In this document: positions 48,468 through 59,090 of the stretch, one piece after another
Layout: each line of letters begins with the position of its first letter
Numbering within the stretch: the stretch's first letter is position 1
NCBI GenBank assembly: GCA_907163375.1
Contig: CAJQUW010000459.1
Coordinates: forward strand, 310,001-374,000
Reading direction: 5' to 3'
Length of the DNA stretch: 64,000 nt
From: Prostheceraeus crozeri
Lineage: Eukaryota > Platyhelminthes > Polycladida > Euryleptidae
Translations under genes and position numbers: made by a program
The notes under the pieces: generated by a model
Database searches by the model: none
What the model saw: the letters and a program-made list of their open reading frames with translations, nothing else
What the model was told of the DNA's origin: nothing

Positions 48468-48991
48468 ATTAGCATAATCTTCAAACTTTTGCAAGGTTTC
48501 CCATCTATGCGTCCAGATCATAAAAAAGTCATAGATTTATCTCCACCACACCAGTGGTTTAAGGATAGCATTTGATAGAAGACGTTTTTCGAAGCAATCC
48601 ATGAAAATAATCGCGTAGTTTGGAGCCATTTTTGTACCCAGAGCCGTGCCTTGCAACTGAGTGAAAAAGTTGCTGTAGAATTGGAAAGTATTCGTTGTTA
48701 GAACAATGTGTGCCAATTTTGATATAGTTTTTTAACTTGGGACTTTAACAGCTCCGGTTTCAAGAGCCTCGTACAATGCTTTCAGTCCATCTTGGTGAGG
48801 AATCTTAGTATACAAAGAAGACACATCTTTGACAACCAAAATAAAGTCTTCATTCATTTTACTAGAAAGTGTATTGAGTTTGGTCAAGAAGTCCGTTGTG
48901 TCCTTGAGACAAGATTTGACCTGCGTGGCTAGGGGTTTGATTATAGAGTCTACATGGGAGCTCAACGTCTCTGTCGAAAAACGACAGAATC

Positions 48992-49849
48992 TAATTTCCA
49001 TCCTTCTGTTAAATTCATCTTTGAAAAGAGTGATTCCGAAGTAAACTTTCTTGATACCAGAATTTCAAAGCACGGTGTCAACCTATCTACAGATTTATGC
49101 ACCAAGCCAATCGAGCATCGCTTGCACATTGCTGATTCGCAAGCTCTAAGAATAAGGCGAATTTGTGCAGATGATCTTCAGGCGAGACATCATTTATATG
49201 ATCTCGAAGATACTTTAGTGCAAAGAGGTTATCCAAGAGGTCGAGTACAAAATCATATTCGGAAAGCTCTATCTTAAGACCGAAAATTGTTATTGGAGAA
49301 AAATAGCAAAGAAAATATTTCGCCGACACCTACCTGGATTGCTCCCTATCATCCTTCAACGTATGCTGATATCAAGTTTATTGCGAAAAAACATGAACAC
49401 TTTCTTGAAGGAAGTGGCATTACTACTAGATTATGGTGGAAACCTCCCAGAAAACTAAAATCTCATTTGATCTCTTCCAATGATCAACAACGAAAGGTGG
49501 AGGAACTGAAATTCATTAGCCAACTAATGACTGACTGGCCTCATGGCCTTAATATGCAGCATGTGTTACAGAGGTCAGCGATCTATGAACCTAAATCTCC
49601 TACTTCCATATGACTTTTGTGATTTCTATTTCTATGATATAGAATATCTCGGATTACGTAGTCTATGCATGCATATAATGGATTTTTTTAAAACTGTTTG
49701 TCGTTTGAAATTGTAGGGACTAGATATCTTCTTTTTATATTTCTCCTGATGAAGATTGGTCAATCTCTGTCATCTTGTTGCCAATTGAAACCGGTAGAGA
49801 CTAAATAATTATTTCATTTTTTGATTTTTACGACGTTTTCATCTTTTAA
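48992..49849 (+). repeat. Right arm of the Penelope-like inverted repeat
   Basis: It mirrors 47,611-48,467. The copy then extends about 78 bp further (49,850-49,927) than the left arm before meeting the target duplication, so the two copies end at different points. Confidence 0.85.
49741..49803 (+). ncRNA. Hammerhead-ribozyme-like motif in the plus Penelope-like copy
   Basis: CTGATGA at 49,746-49,752 and GAAAC at 49,787-49,791 sit in the right order. Between them GATTGG can pair with CCAATT (six pairs, one a G-T wobble) as stem II. TCTC before the core can pair with GAGA after CCGGTA as a short stem I, and the palindromic CCGG would give the very short stem III. Minimal hammerheads with short stem III are known from the terminal repeats of Penelope-like elements. 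One extra A after CTGATGA deviates from the textbook core, so activity is uncertain. Confidence 0.55.
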
Positions 49850-49927
49850 AAACTTGATTGCGCATCGTTCATCCGATCCGTCGCCTCAGGAGTCGTTCGT
49901 GAGAAAATTATTTTCTCATTTCACTAA

Positions 49928-49942
49928 ATTTCTTGTAGCGTT
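49928..49942. repeat. Target-site duplication, right copy
   Basis: Exact second copy of the 15-bp sequence at 47,595-47,609. It shows that the 2,318 bp between them arrived as one insertion. Confidence 0.85.
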
Positions 49943-50389
49943 GTCCTTCCTACGCGAAGAATAACTTACAATGTGGCTGATGGTTCGGTGCAGCTTACAA
50001 TTGACGGCACCACGATTCTTCGGTATCGCAATAAATATAGACTTGCAAAGATCTTGAGGTATTTCGCCGCTGTCGTATACATCATCAGCGATTTTCCTTA
50101 AGTATTCGATGCCAAGTTCGTCCAATGCCTGGATCATTTCAGTTACAATCCCATCAGGGCCTTCAGCTTTTTCACGTTTTATCTTTTTAATGGCTGCTCT
50201 GATTTCGGATTTCAGGATAGCAGGGCCTTCAATGGGTTTGTCAATTTCGGGGATTTCGTCTCTGTCGTCAGAATAGAGATCTTGCATATATTCAGACCAT
50301 CTATTAAGAATGGCTTCTTTTCCTATAAGGATTTTGCCATTTCTGTCCTCTATGCATCCCGTGTCTGAACAAACGGATTTTCCAGTCAA
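49943..50389 (-). pseudogene. Reverse transcriptase N-terminal part of LINE 1
   Basis: A 149-codon open stretch with GCIEDRNGKILIGKEAILNR, RWSEYMQDLYSDDR, KIKREKAEGPDGIVTEMI and CKLHRTISHIVSYSS, the order known for the fingers/palm region of this LINE group. It stays open up to the Penelope-like insertion; the palm continues beyond it at 47,609. Confidence 0.85.
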
Positions 50390-51059
50390 AACTTTAACGT
50401 TTGCGTGCGCCGCTTTGTTGATATTGAATATTGTTTTTCACTGTTCGCTAATCCATTCCTCTTTTGCTTTGTTACACTTTTTCTTGATCAGCTTGTTTAG
50501 GCTTTTGTACTCATTGCTGTCTCCATCCTGAATTTTCTGTCTATTCTCCATCATTTCAAGTATATCTCTTTTGACTCATTGGTTCTTCGACATTAGTTGT
50601 TTCAGCGGAATTGTTGCTTCTATCAACGCAGCTTTGAATGTCTCATAGGAGTTTTCACCGTATTGCTGTGCCGAAAGTTTGTCCTTCACATCGTTCACGA
50701 AGTTAGTACGCGTGACATCGTCTTTATGCAAACGAGAATAATCAAGTTTTACGCGAATTGTTCGTTACTTTGATTTTTCTCAGTTTTACCGCAATCTTAC
50801 AAATCACGGGATTGTGGATCCTGGATAACTCTTTACATGTTTTACAGCATTTCTGAACCTTTTATAGATCGTGAAAAAGTCAATCTGGTTTTTTGGTTTT
50901 GTCATCCGGGCATTTCCAAGTCCATAATTGTCTAGAGTGCTCCTCAAACCGCGTGTTCATAGTAACTTGATCATTTAGTTTGCACCAATCGACTAATCTA
51001 TCTCCTCTTTCGTTCCTGTCATCCAAGCCAAATTTCCCAGTCACAAGACCATCCTTCCC

Positions 51060-51430
51060 TTAACCAACTTCAGCGTTAAAGTCACCCATGACAATTATTA
51101 TGTCCTGAGACTTATATTGGCGCATTGCTTTGTCGATGCTCTCGCAGAAATTGTCCACTTCGTCATCTGTACCGGCTGAGGTAGGAACATACTCTTGTAT
51201 GATGCAGAGGTCGAATGGTTGCCCTTTCAGCTTGATTAGTAGAACCCTCCCAGTTCTAGTCCAGAAACCGAATAAACTTTTCGACATCTCGGTATTCAAT
51301 GCCACAGCCACTCATCTGACGTGTCTGTCACTACCAGAGTAAACAATTTTGTGGCCTTCGTGTTGAACAAATCCCGAGCCGCTCCATCTGATCTCACAGA
51401 TGCAATACAGATACATGATGCTTAGACCAA
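51060..51430 (-). pseudogene. Endonuclease (EEP/APE) domain of LINE 1
   Basis: Two adjoining minus-strand frames give CEIRWSGSGFVQHEGHKIVY (about 51,330-51,400) and RVLLIKLKGQPFDLCII, then IIIVMGDFNAEVG (51,060-51,260). The GDFN motif carries the catalytic Asp and Asn expected of the family. The N-terminal catalytic Asn segment is absent: the element stops at about 51,430, where it meets array-derived sequence, as for a 5'-truncated LINE insertion. Confidence 0.8.
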
Positions 51431-51492
51431 CATCGGGGAAGCTGGCGAAACATTCGTGTCCAGGCTTGATGGATGTCAGGTGTTCGAACGTC
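51431..51492 (+). repeat. Array-derived relic R1
   Basis: It resembles the long-intron segment of the array units around TCCAGGCTTGATGGATGTCA, with scattered substitutions. It is the first copy of a 568-bp tandem duplication and forms the right-hand border of LINE 1. Confidence 0.75.
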
Positions 51493-51956
51493 ACTTTTCT
51501 TCATTAAGTCCCGAATGAGTACTAGAATGAGTACTGAACCTGGGTACTAACTGCGACGAGGAAATGAGTCCCAAATTCTAGTACTGTTTGAGTGTGAAAA
51601 TATCAGTACTCGTTTTAGCACTCTTTTGGTTCGAAAGCGCATTTCTTAATTCGTACTGATTTTAGTATTCCTTGATGAGTTGCATGGGATAAGAACCTCC
51701 ACTAAATCGAAAATTGCCATGCAAAATATCTAATCCTCTATATCCCATGTGCACGGGTATCTATGAACTCCTTTGACAATTAGTCGGTGAAATGGGTAAA
51801 CGTTGGCAGAACTCAAAGCGCAGACATGGAGGATACTAGCGTTGGCTGGGCTTAAAGTAGTATCGGAAGGATGGCAAACGTTGGCAGGACTCACGCGCTA
51901 ACGTTTTAGCAGCAGGAGGAAAGCACGTCAAGCACGCCAACGCTAGCAATTGAGCA

Positions 51957-52057
51957 ATTGTATGAGCAATTGAGCATAGTAGAAAATGCTTGGATGATCA
52001 TCGGGGAAACTGTCGGAACATTCGTGTCCAGGCTTGATGGATGTCAGGTGCTCGAAT
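51957..52057 (+). repeat. Array-derived relic R2
   Basis: It matches the unit segment beginning at TTGTATGAG, including GAGCATAGTAGAAAATGCTT and GGCTTGATGGATGTCAGGTG. In unit coordinates this starts almost exactly where unit 27 is cut off at 44,292. Confidence 0.8.
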
Positions 52058-52808
52058 CTCTCATTTATTCATTTAGTCCGACATAATTACTAGAATGAGT
52101 GCTTGAACTGGGTACTAGCTGCGACTGAGAATGGACTGATGTCCCAATTTCTGGTGCTTTTTGAGTTTGAAAATATGAGTGCTCTTTTTAGAGCTCTTGT
52201 GGTTCGAAAGCACAGTCCTTGATTCGTGCTTATTTTAGTACTCACTTGGTGAGTTGGATGGGACAAGAACCTCCACTAAATCGAAAATAACATTCGGAAT
52301 GTCTAGCCGGCGTGCATATAAATACTATTTTGACAATTAGTCGGTGAAGTGGGTAGGCGTTGTCAGGACTCAAAGCAGTCGGAGATGATGGAAAACGTTG
52401 GGAAACTCAAAGCGCAGACATGTAGGATGGTAAAGCATTATCGGAAGGATGGCAAACGTTGGCAGGACTCAAACACAGAATGGCAAAACACAGAGCCATC
52501 ACAAAAACGCCATCAACATGAGGAAAGGACGTCTAGCACGCCAACGGTAGCAGTGACAATGGAGACGGCACTGTGAAGTGTGATGAGTGATGTCATGGCA
52601 ATGCAGTGACGTACCGCGATCAATGCATCGCTATTGTCCTGCCCTTGTATGTCCTTCCTTGTTAGTGGGAAATTGCTATATTTATGTTTCATCATATTAG
52701 TTATTAGCAAGCATTTTAGCACTTCTGTGAATTTAAGTTCGGTAATTTTAATATTCTTTCATTCATAACTTGGATTGGAACTTAAGTAAGACTCTATGAT
52801 TTACAGTG

Positions 52809-53050
52809 ATAGGGTTATGATTGTGATCTGTCTGTAATTTCTACCCAGATGAGATGGTGTTAAAAGTGGGTGCAGTGTAAAAGACAAACTGACAAGAAGA
52901 GAGTGGTTAAAGAAATTTCAAATTTCGTTGCCGTTTCAGACCGAGATGTACCGATGGGTTTTCTTTTGCTGCATATGTATACTTTCCATTTTCAGAAATC
53001 CGTGTCACAAGTCCGGTTTTGGTAACAGGAGATTGAGATGAAGTTACTGA
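52809..53050 (+). repeat. Array-derived relic R3 with a ghost of the linker exon
   Basis: It continues the unit where R2 stops: GGTTATGATTGTGATCTGTC, then TTTCTACCCAGATGAGATGG, AAGACAAACTGACAAG and GGTTAAAGAAATTTC line up with the long intron at reduced identity. At 52,981-52,995 CATTTTCAG stands where the linker-exon acceptor should be. The following 33 bp (52,996-53,028) occupy the exon position but no longer encode Thr-Pro repeats, and the donor is lost. Confidence 0.65.
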
Positions 53051-53689
53051 ATTTGAAGTAGATTGATAATTGATTCGTGTATGACATAGGTCTATAACTT
53101 ATGTAGTGTGGAATATAATGAATTTAAACCAAATAGCTTTAAACTAATCCTTTGATGCAATCAGTAGATTTCATGAGCAGGTTTCTAACACAGTGATCTA
53201 ACACAGTGCTAGCAGTGAACCAGCTCGACACTAATCCGGCAGTGTAACTTAGCGTATGAGTAGAACACCTTTGTCCTCTATTCTCTTGTGCAGGAATCTC
53301 AATGTCAAAGTTTTGACTAGCATGCATGAAAACGCAGGCAAAAAGTACATATTACAATACCAGTCACTAATAGTAGTAGTGACACTACTCTATATGCAAA
53401 AATAATACGTCATTCAACAGCATATTGATAGATAAATCTATTTGTGCGATTCATGTGATTGAATTATGAGTGGCTTCTACGGCATTTTACGTAAAGCATT
53501 ACCTCAATTTTTCATTCTTATGTTCCTACTGCACACAACCAAGCATAAGTAAGTATCGTATATTTGATTGAATGAAAATCATGAACATCACAAAAAGTTA
53601 CAGACATACCGGTATTAAGATGGAACTTTTTGGAGGAGGGGAATAATTAAAGCGTCATATATCATAGAGAGTGCTTTCCTATCCTGAAT
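53051..53689. other. No gene seen
   Basis: AT-rich sequence, possibly further decayed short-intron sequence at its left end. Short open frames only, with no motif I recognise. Confidence 0.4.
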
Positions 53690-56153
53690 AGCCATTAAAG
53701 TTCTCTGGTGATAAGCAGAGGTTGTTTAGCCAGTTTGAGCATTTCACTGAAATGAAATTCCCAATTGGTACAATGAACTCTCAGAATCTTAACAGTTTTC
53801 TGAACCGGTATGTCATAGTAGCAGGTAATCACAGACGTCATGTAATGTTGACTTGATTTAGATAAGTTCAACATCATTCAGCGAGACTCAGACCAATCTT
53901 TTATAGAATTCAAATTTTGGTCATGACCATTTGGTAACCGCTTCTATAAGAGTCATGTCATCGACTTCGATTACGCCTTCCGTGTTACCACATGCAGATA
54001 GGGATCCCATGAGGCATGCCAATAAACATGGACTCAAAATTGATCCCTGGGGGATGCCAGAATGAGTAAGTGAAAGGTTTGTGAGAAAAGTTACCATTGA
54101 TTTTTACACGTTTGAATCACTTTCTCTCCACGTCTTGCATGTTTGAGTAGCTTTTTAAACAGAGAACAAAACCACGATTTACATCACCAGAATGCAAATA
54201 ATTTAAGAGGAAATTGTGAAGGATTTTATCGAATGCCTTTGATAGATCTAGGCAAGTCAACTTTACAGCAATTGCATCTGAAGGGTCGAGGAATAGTTTA
54301 ATACTCTCATGCATTTTCACAAGGACACTTTGTGTGGAACCATGAGGTCGGAACGCATGGAGCTATGAAATGTGTGACTACTGACTTTAGAATGAGACAC
54401 TCCAAAATTTTTCGCGAGGCAAAAGTTATAGAAATCGGTCTGAAGTCTTTCACTGGTGGATTATTTTGATTTGGGTATAGTTATCACACGGCTAACTTCC
54501 AGATAGTAGGGAATTTCCGGCAATCAATAGATATTTTGAATATGTGGTAATTGGTGAGGACAGCCACGGAGCTCCTTCCATAACAGTCTCATTGGTATAC
54601 CGGCACTTCCATTGGCTTTCATCACATGATGAGACAACTCATGCTCTACATCAGTCTCAGAGAAACAAGACTGCCATTCCTCATATTAGAAGTACTCATT
54701 CTATATGGATTGAGCAAGGCGTTCAACGTCTTCAAATTCTTCAATTAAAGAATCATTTTCACTTATGTTTCTTCTGCATCGAGCCCCATTTCCAACTATT
54801 CCACACATTGTTTTGTAGATATTGTTTGCTGCATTGCCCTAACAGACTCAACGTTTTGAATTTCAATCTTAACCCAACGTTTGTACTGTTCAAATAGTTT
54901 CCATCTTTTCTGTCTGTGTTTTCCAGCACTCATCAATCAGACATTTTTATAATGGGGCAACCCAAGGTTTATCATTTTTGTTCAATAACATAGACTTTGA
55001 CGGAAGGAAGGACATAGCAGCATATAAATAACGGTAGAAAAATTCACATACCACTTCAACAGAATTAGAATTCAAAATAAGATCAAAATCAGTGATTGAC
55101 AATAAATATAGAAATCTGTCAATATTTGAGTGACGGAAATCCCACCATTGTACACATCCTTTGGTGGGAAGGGAACGTTTTTCATGCAGAACTACCGCAT
55201 TATGGTCAGATGCTCCAAGAGGGGCCTATAACGACCGAAATACTAATTACATAGGTCACTGCTGATCCAAATATGGTCTAGGACTTTTTTTGGCGAATCT
55301 GTGATTCTACACAGTTATTAACAGGAAATTGTTGCTAAAAAACGGGCGAATAGAAATTGTTGAAGTCTCTGCATACAATTACGTTTAACTCGGGACAGGG
55401 CGACAGTTCATCATCAGTTATTCTTTCGAACTAATCATAAATATTATTCAAATCAGCAGCATTTAATCCCGGTAGCATGTAAACCGCAATCAGAAGCATT
55501 TAAGCTTGATGTTTTTAACATAATCATTTCAATGCGAAGAGGGCATGAAAGAGTCAAAAGCTATGAATGAGGAAGCAATTGCATTAGTAACCCACCACAC
55601 GCAGACACCACCACCACCTCTGCGATCAATTCTGTCATGGCGATGAAAGTAATAGTGGTTCAATTTCATACAATCATCATTTCAAAACTAAGTCGGGTTT
55701 CGGGAATAATCACAATTACCGTACTCAGTGAAGTTACCACAATGCAAAGTTCATCTACCTTTGAGTGAAATGACCGAGCATTCATCAGAGAAAAAGTTGG
55801 AAACGCATAATTTTGCTTACAATGATGAAGAAATCATCACTAAAAAAATTCCGCGAATTTATGTCAGAACGCTGACGTATCTTCTTCTTGTTGATAATAA
55901 CGTCTTCGCCATTTTCACGCATTTGTAATTCTTCACGTAGTCTCTTGTGTTCAGACAGCTGTATTTTTGATCGATCTGGATAGGAACTTAAGGTCGACAT
56001 TGTGCTGATGCACCATTCTATCAGTGACAAGCCTGACCATACAACAGCTTTATATTCATAGAAATCCAAATTCCAATGTAATGACGTCTGCGCTTTCGCT
56101 ATGGTCATGATTGCAACAGGCCAACCGATCCGCGTGGAATAGAACTCACACAA
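53690..56153 (-). mobile_element. LINE 2: CR1/jockey-like non-LTR retrotransposon relic
   Basis: Minus strand, from right to left. An ORF1-like tail EHKRLREELQMRENGEDVII (55,900-55,960); the endonuclease start NARSFHSKVDELCIVV (about 55,740-55,790); RRGGGVCV-like and LNVIVCRDFNNF segments (55,350-55,620); RT entry ELSHHVMKANGSAGIPMRLL (about 54,580-54,640); LTCLDLSKAFDKILHNFLLN (54,180-54,260); THSGIPQGSILSPCLLACLM (54,010-54,070); then EVDDMTLI where the catalytic DD box belongs; and a C-terminal TVKILRVHCTNWEFHFSEML (53,730-53,800). All domains are in the right order but riddled with stops and frame changes. It is older than LINE 1 by look. Confidence 0.8.
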
Positions 56154-56794
56154 GCGCGGGAAAACTGTGGTTCAGAAAATGAATTTCCTCAAAATGCGGA
56201 TGAGTCCTGCGATGAAAGATAATATTGCGAATCAAGAAATATACACTGTAGGCTATAGGAACAAGACCATGCAAAATTTCACGGAGAATAACACATTAAA
56301 GATGGCAAACGAGCAAGAAGTTCACAAAACTAAGTTAAAATAGACGAAGCAAAGTTTTAACGACCGGCGACGGTGCTACTAGAAGAGAAAAGGAGCTTTT
56401 TGAATTAACTGACCGCTGTGTCCCGAGTATTGTCATGATATGTTTACAGAAGCAATTGCAGAGCATGTGAATTAAAATCGTGTAGAATTTGTTGAATTTG
56501 GAAATGATTTTCTGTGTATAACTTGCGTTTACCCATTCCAATCCTGTACACAAATTGCATTAACTTTTTTTCATTGTATTATCTGGTTGATTGTGGCTCT
56601 CTTCATCGACATGTAGATATTATAGGTTTGAATCATTTTATCAACAGGTCGTTTCATCAGTGTGCATGTTCAGACTCAGAAGACAGAGGAGACTCTGATA
56701 AAGCTCAATAGATAAGTCAATCAATTTATGTCTTAAACTATTTATAGATGCATGATGCTCTTCAGCCAGGGTCATACACCTGTCGATGAAACGA
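56154..56794. other. No gene seen
   Basis: AT-rich sequence between two LINE relics. Short open frames without recognisable motifs. Confidence 0.4.
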
Positions 56795-57340
56795 ACTACC
56801 TTTATCTTCTTCTTCTTCAGCCGTTTTTGATCCACTGCTGGATGAAGGCCTCCACATGAACTCTCCTGGGCCTCGCTTATCCAGTTGGCGCCTTCCACTG
56901 TCCTGATGTCGTCCGTCCAGCGTGTCTTCTGTCTTCCCCTCCGTCTCACTTCGTCTCTGGCGTACCATTCCGTCACTGCTCTCGCCCGACGTCCATCCCG
57001 CTGCCGCGCCACATGTCCTCTTCTCTCAACACGTCTTTAACTCTGGTTTTTTTCTCTTATCCAGCTGCTCCTCATCTTATCTCTCCTCGAAATGTTTGGC
57101 ATTGCTCTCTTCATAGCTCGCTGTTTTGCACTCAGTTTTGTTCGTTGCTTATTTGTCGTTTTCAAAGTCTCGCTACCATAGATCAATGTCGGGAGAATGC
57201 ATTGGTCGAAGGATTTTCTTTTTTTAGGCACAATGGGATGTCGTTTTTGAAATTACACCGCCTCTTCCGAATACTTGCCATGCCAGAGCATATCTTCGTG
57301 AAATTTCGTCCATTCCATCCGTCATGCTTATTTTCCTTCT
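56795..57340 (-). mobile_element. LINE 3'-end fragment (RT C-terminal tail), same group as LINE 1
   Basis: Minus-strand frames give EISRRYALAWQVFGRGGVIS (57,250-57,320), SFDQCILPTLIYGSETLKTT (57,140-57,210), KQRAMKRAMPNISRRDKMRS (57,070-57,130), then RDGRRARAVTEWYARDEVRR and RRGRQKTRWTDDIRTVEGAN (56,860-57,000). This is the conserved tail of this LINE group, which LINE 1 lacks here. A GAAGAAGAAGATAAAGG tail (about 56,803-56,820) marks the 3' end. The element is 5'-truncated near 57,340 at a TA-rich run. Confidence 0.85.
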
Positions 57341-57366
57341 TATATATATATATATGCCATCGCGTC
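57341..57366 (+). repeat. (TA)n run and possible stray MITE end
   Basis: The TA run ends in ATATATGCCATCGCGT, nearly the same as the outer end of the element at 58,700-59,090. It sits exactly at the 5' truncation of the LINE fragment. Confidence 0.4.
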
Positions 57367-58698
57367 CTACCACTCCTAGAAAGTAAGACATTTTGGTTGT
57401 GACAATAAAAGACAAAATTGAAGCACTGAGCTTTGTAAAACTGCAATAAGAACAATTTGTCTGGTGCGAACATCTTGCTTTTGCATTTCATATTTCATTT
57501 TACACATCCGTTACTAATATCAACTGACTTGATGTATTATTCAGTTACATGCAGGCTACATGTGAATCGAATTCAGAAAAGAAAAATGTATGATTTACAA
57601 TTTTTGCTTGCAGTTTTACTCAAAAAATAATTTGTGTTATTGTTGCATGATATAAAACAGATCTTACAGCAGGGTATAACAGGTTCTAAAACTTATACAA
57701 TGCACACTTGCACTTACATCAGCAATTTTCTCTTTAGTAGGCCTATTTTTCTCTGTAAAACGACTTTCTTGTTTATGTGTGTATGCTCAACAGTTCATGT
57801 CGTCATGAAGTAAGTCACCAAATGTGGCATGCTTTGAACACAATCTCACACCGCATTTGTAGCATTTCGTTCGTGAAAGATCTTGACCCAAAGCGCAGCA
57901 GTTGCTTAGGTGTGACTATCCTATGGTTTATAGGCCCACCATCATTAAGCATCGCCACCGATAAATTCTGACAACCGGCTTCTCCAATGCAATTATTATT
58001 TATCATTTTTAGAGTTTATGATCATCTTCTTCATCTGGGCTATGATCGGTAACTGCAGTGGGCGCCATATTTTTCTATTCTGAAATTAAAGAGAATTATT
58101 GAAAATAGCTTTCGCATGTACCATGTAATTTTCAAAATCATGCATACTTTGCATCACAAGAGACGAAAATAATCTAATGTTGTGTCTTCAAAAAAAAACT
58201 AACATGCTGGTTTACATTTGAAGTAGAAAGCTGTAGTAATAGCAACTACGAAGCTTCGAGTAAGCAAATAGTGGTGCAAGTGTAGTCAGAGGGTGTTCCA
58301 TCGTTATCAAACCATGGGTAGGCCTACTGAAGACGATCCTAATATCATATATCGTTAACTTCCTAAAATACTTTGCACAAGATTTGCATAATGCAAGATA
58401 ATAGAAGAGCCAAACAAACTGATAGCTCGCACTATTGCTGTTAAACAATTGTCACTACACGGCATTCGATGGACATGTGCATATTTGTAGGTACATGTGC
58501 AAATTAGGTCTACTTGATATATCATCGGAAAGGCCACTTTTGTCCTCTTCACCACTGTCTCTGCATTGTGTTCACCATCTCATAACGGGGTCTATCATAA
58601 TGTCATCATCTCCATTGTTAATTAGATCATGCAGAGTATGAATCGCTGAGGTATTTTTATCTGAAAGAGATACTTATTCTGACATTCACAGTAGCGGA
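57367..58698. other. No gene seen
   Basis: AT-rich non-coding sequence with TAGGCCTA-type words at about 57,738 and 58,318. No frame has recognisable protein motifs and no RNA gene was recognised. Confidence 0.4.
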
Positions 58699-58699
58699 T

Positions 58700-59090
58700 T
58701 ACGCGATGGCACATATATACGTATATTCCAGTACATATTGCTGCACTGCCACTGAACTAAGTCGAATTTGAATATCAGACTGGTGATCAGGGCTAGAAAA
58801 TACGTCAAATAAAACATACATGGACACGAAAAGATTATGAAAGTTCAAAACTGAATATTTTGCTCAACTTGCAAAAATGAAGAATTTCTTCGCGCCATTT
58901 TGAAAAACAATATGAATTTCCCGCCAAATGGACGAAATTGAAAAAGTGATTTCACATCACAAATCTTGAACAATGTTCTAAGTCATGTTTTGTCAAGAAG
59001 AAATGATACGAAAAACGAGTTTTCACGGTTGAACTGAAGCATAAATGGAGGTAAGTTACCTGGCATACGTATATATGCCACCGCGTTTTA
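58700..59090. mobile_element. MITE-like element with ~25-bp terminal inverted repeats
   Basis: The left end, ACGCGATGGCACATATATAC (from 58,701), is mirrored on the right by GTATATATGCCACCGCGT (ending about 59,086). The inside is non-coding. A target duplication could not be fixed because the flanks are T/A-rich. Confidence 0.5.

Larger units (their letters stand above)
47610..49927. mobile_element. Penelope-like element: two facing copies inserted as one unit
   Basis: The insertion consists of a longer minus-strand copy (about 47,610-48,991) and a shorter plus-strand copy (about 48,992-49,927), tail-out, forming an inverted repeat of about 857 bp with few differences. The minus copy shows RT pieces LVVKDVSSLYTKIPHQDGLK and LGTKMAPNYAIIFMDCF. 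Both copies show KFIFEKSDSEVNFLDTRIS, then DSQALRIRRICADDLQARHH, RGYPRGRVQNHIRKAL and a C-terminal stretch with PTWIAPYHPSTYADIK. The SQALR-RRIC and RGYP motifs are typical of Penelope-like reverse transcriptases. The GIY-YIG endonuclease was not recognised. Both copies are broken, with a few breaks each, and are truncated at the 5' side. Paired and inverted copies are known for this group. Confidence 0.8.
47084..51430 (-). mobile_element. LINE 1: APE-type non-LTR retrotransposon relic, split by a Penelope-like insertion
   Basis: Read on the minus strand from 51,430 downward. The endonuclease part has CEIRWSGSG, YVPTSAGTDDEVDNF and VMGDFNAEVG (51,060-51,400), then a WTWKCPDDKTKKPD-like tail near 50,900. 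A linker follows with ENRQKIQDGDSNEYKSLNK (about 50,500). The RT N-terminal part (49,943-50,389) has EGPAILKSEIRAAIKKIK, GPDGI and IPQDLCKSIFIAIPKN. After the insertion, the RT continues with ATRNAIFTLGII, CFIDYAKAFDKVKHKQL (47,433-47,609) and NIRFSDDTALLAES (47,084-47,341), where FSDD stands for the catalytic FADD/YADD box. It ends without the C-terminal tail at the Tc1-like relic. There are several frameshifts and stops. The family is in the large RTE/jockey-type group; the clade is uncertain. Confidence 0.85.
51431..52560 (+). repeat. Imperfect 568-bp tandem duplication containing array-derived sequence
   Basis: Copy A starts at R1 (51,431) and copy B at R2. CTTGATGGATGTCAG recurs at 51,465 and 52,033. 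Shared later marks include AAGAACCTCCACTAAATCGA, TGACAATTAGTCGGTGAA and ATCGGAAGGATGGCAAACG. The copies differ by many substitutions and small gaps, so the duplication is old. The non-array part has recurrent GAGTACT/GAGTGCT words and no reading frame. Confidence 0.75.

Noticed and set aside
54544-54897. 117-codon plus frame
   Set aside because: It is the antisense shadow of the LINE 2 reverse-transcriptase entry region, which is recognisable on the minus strand.
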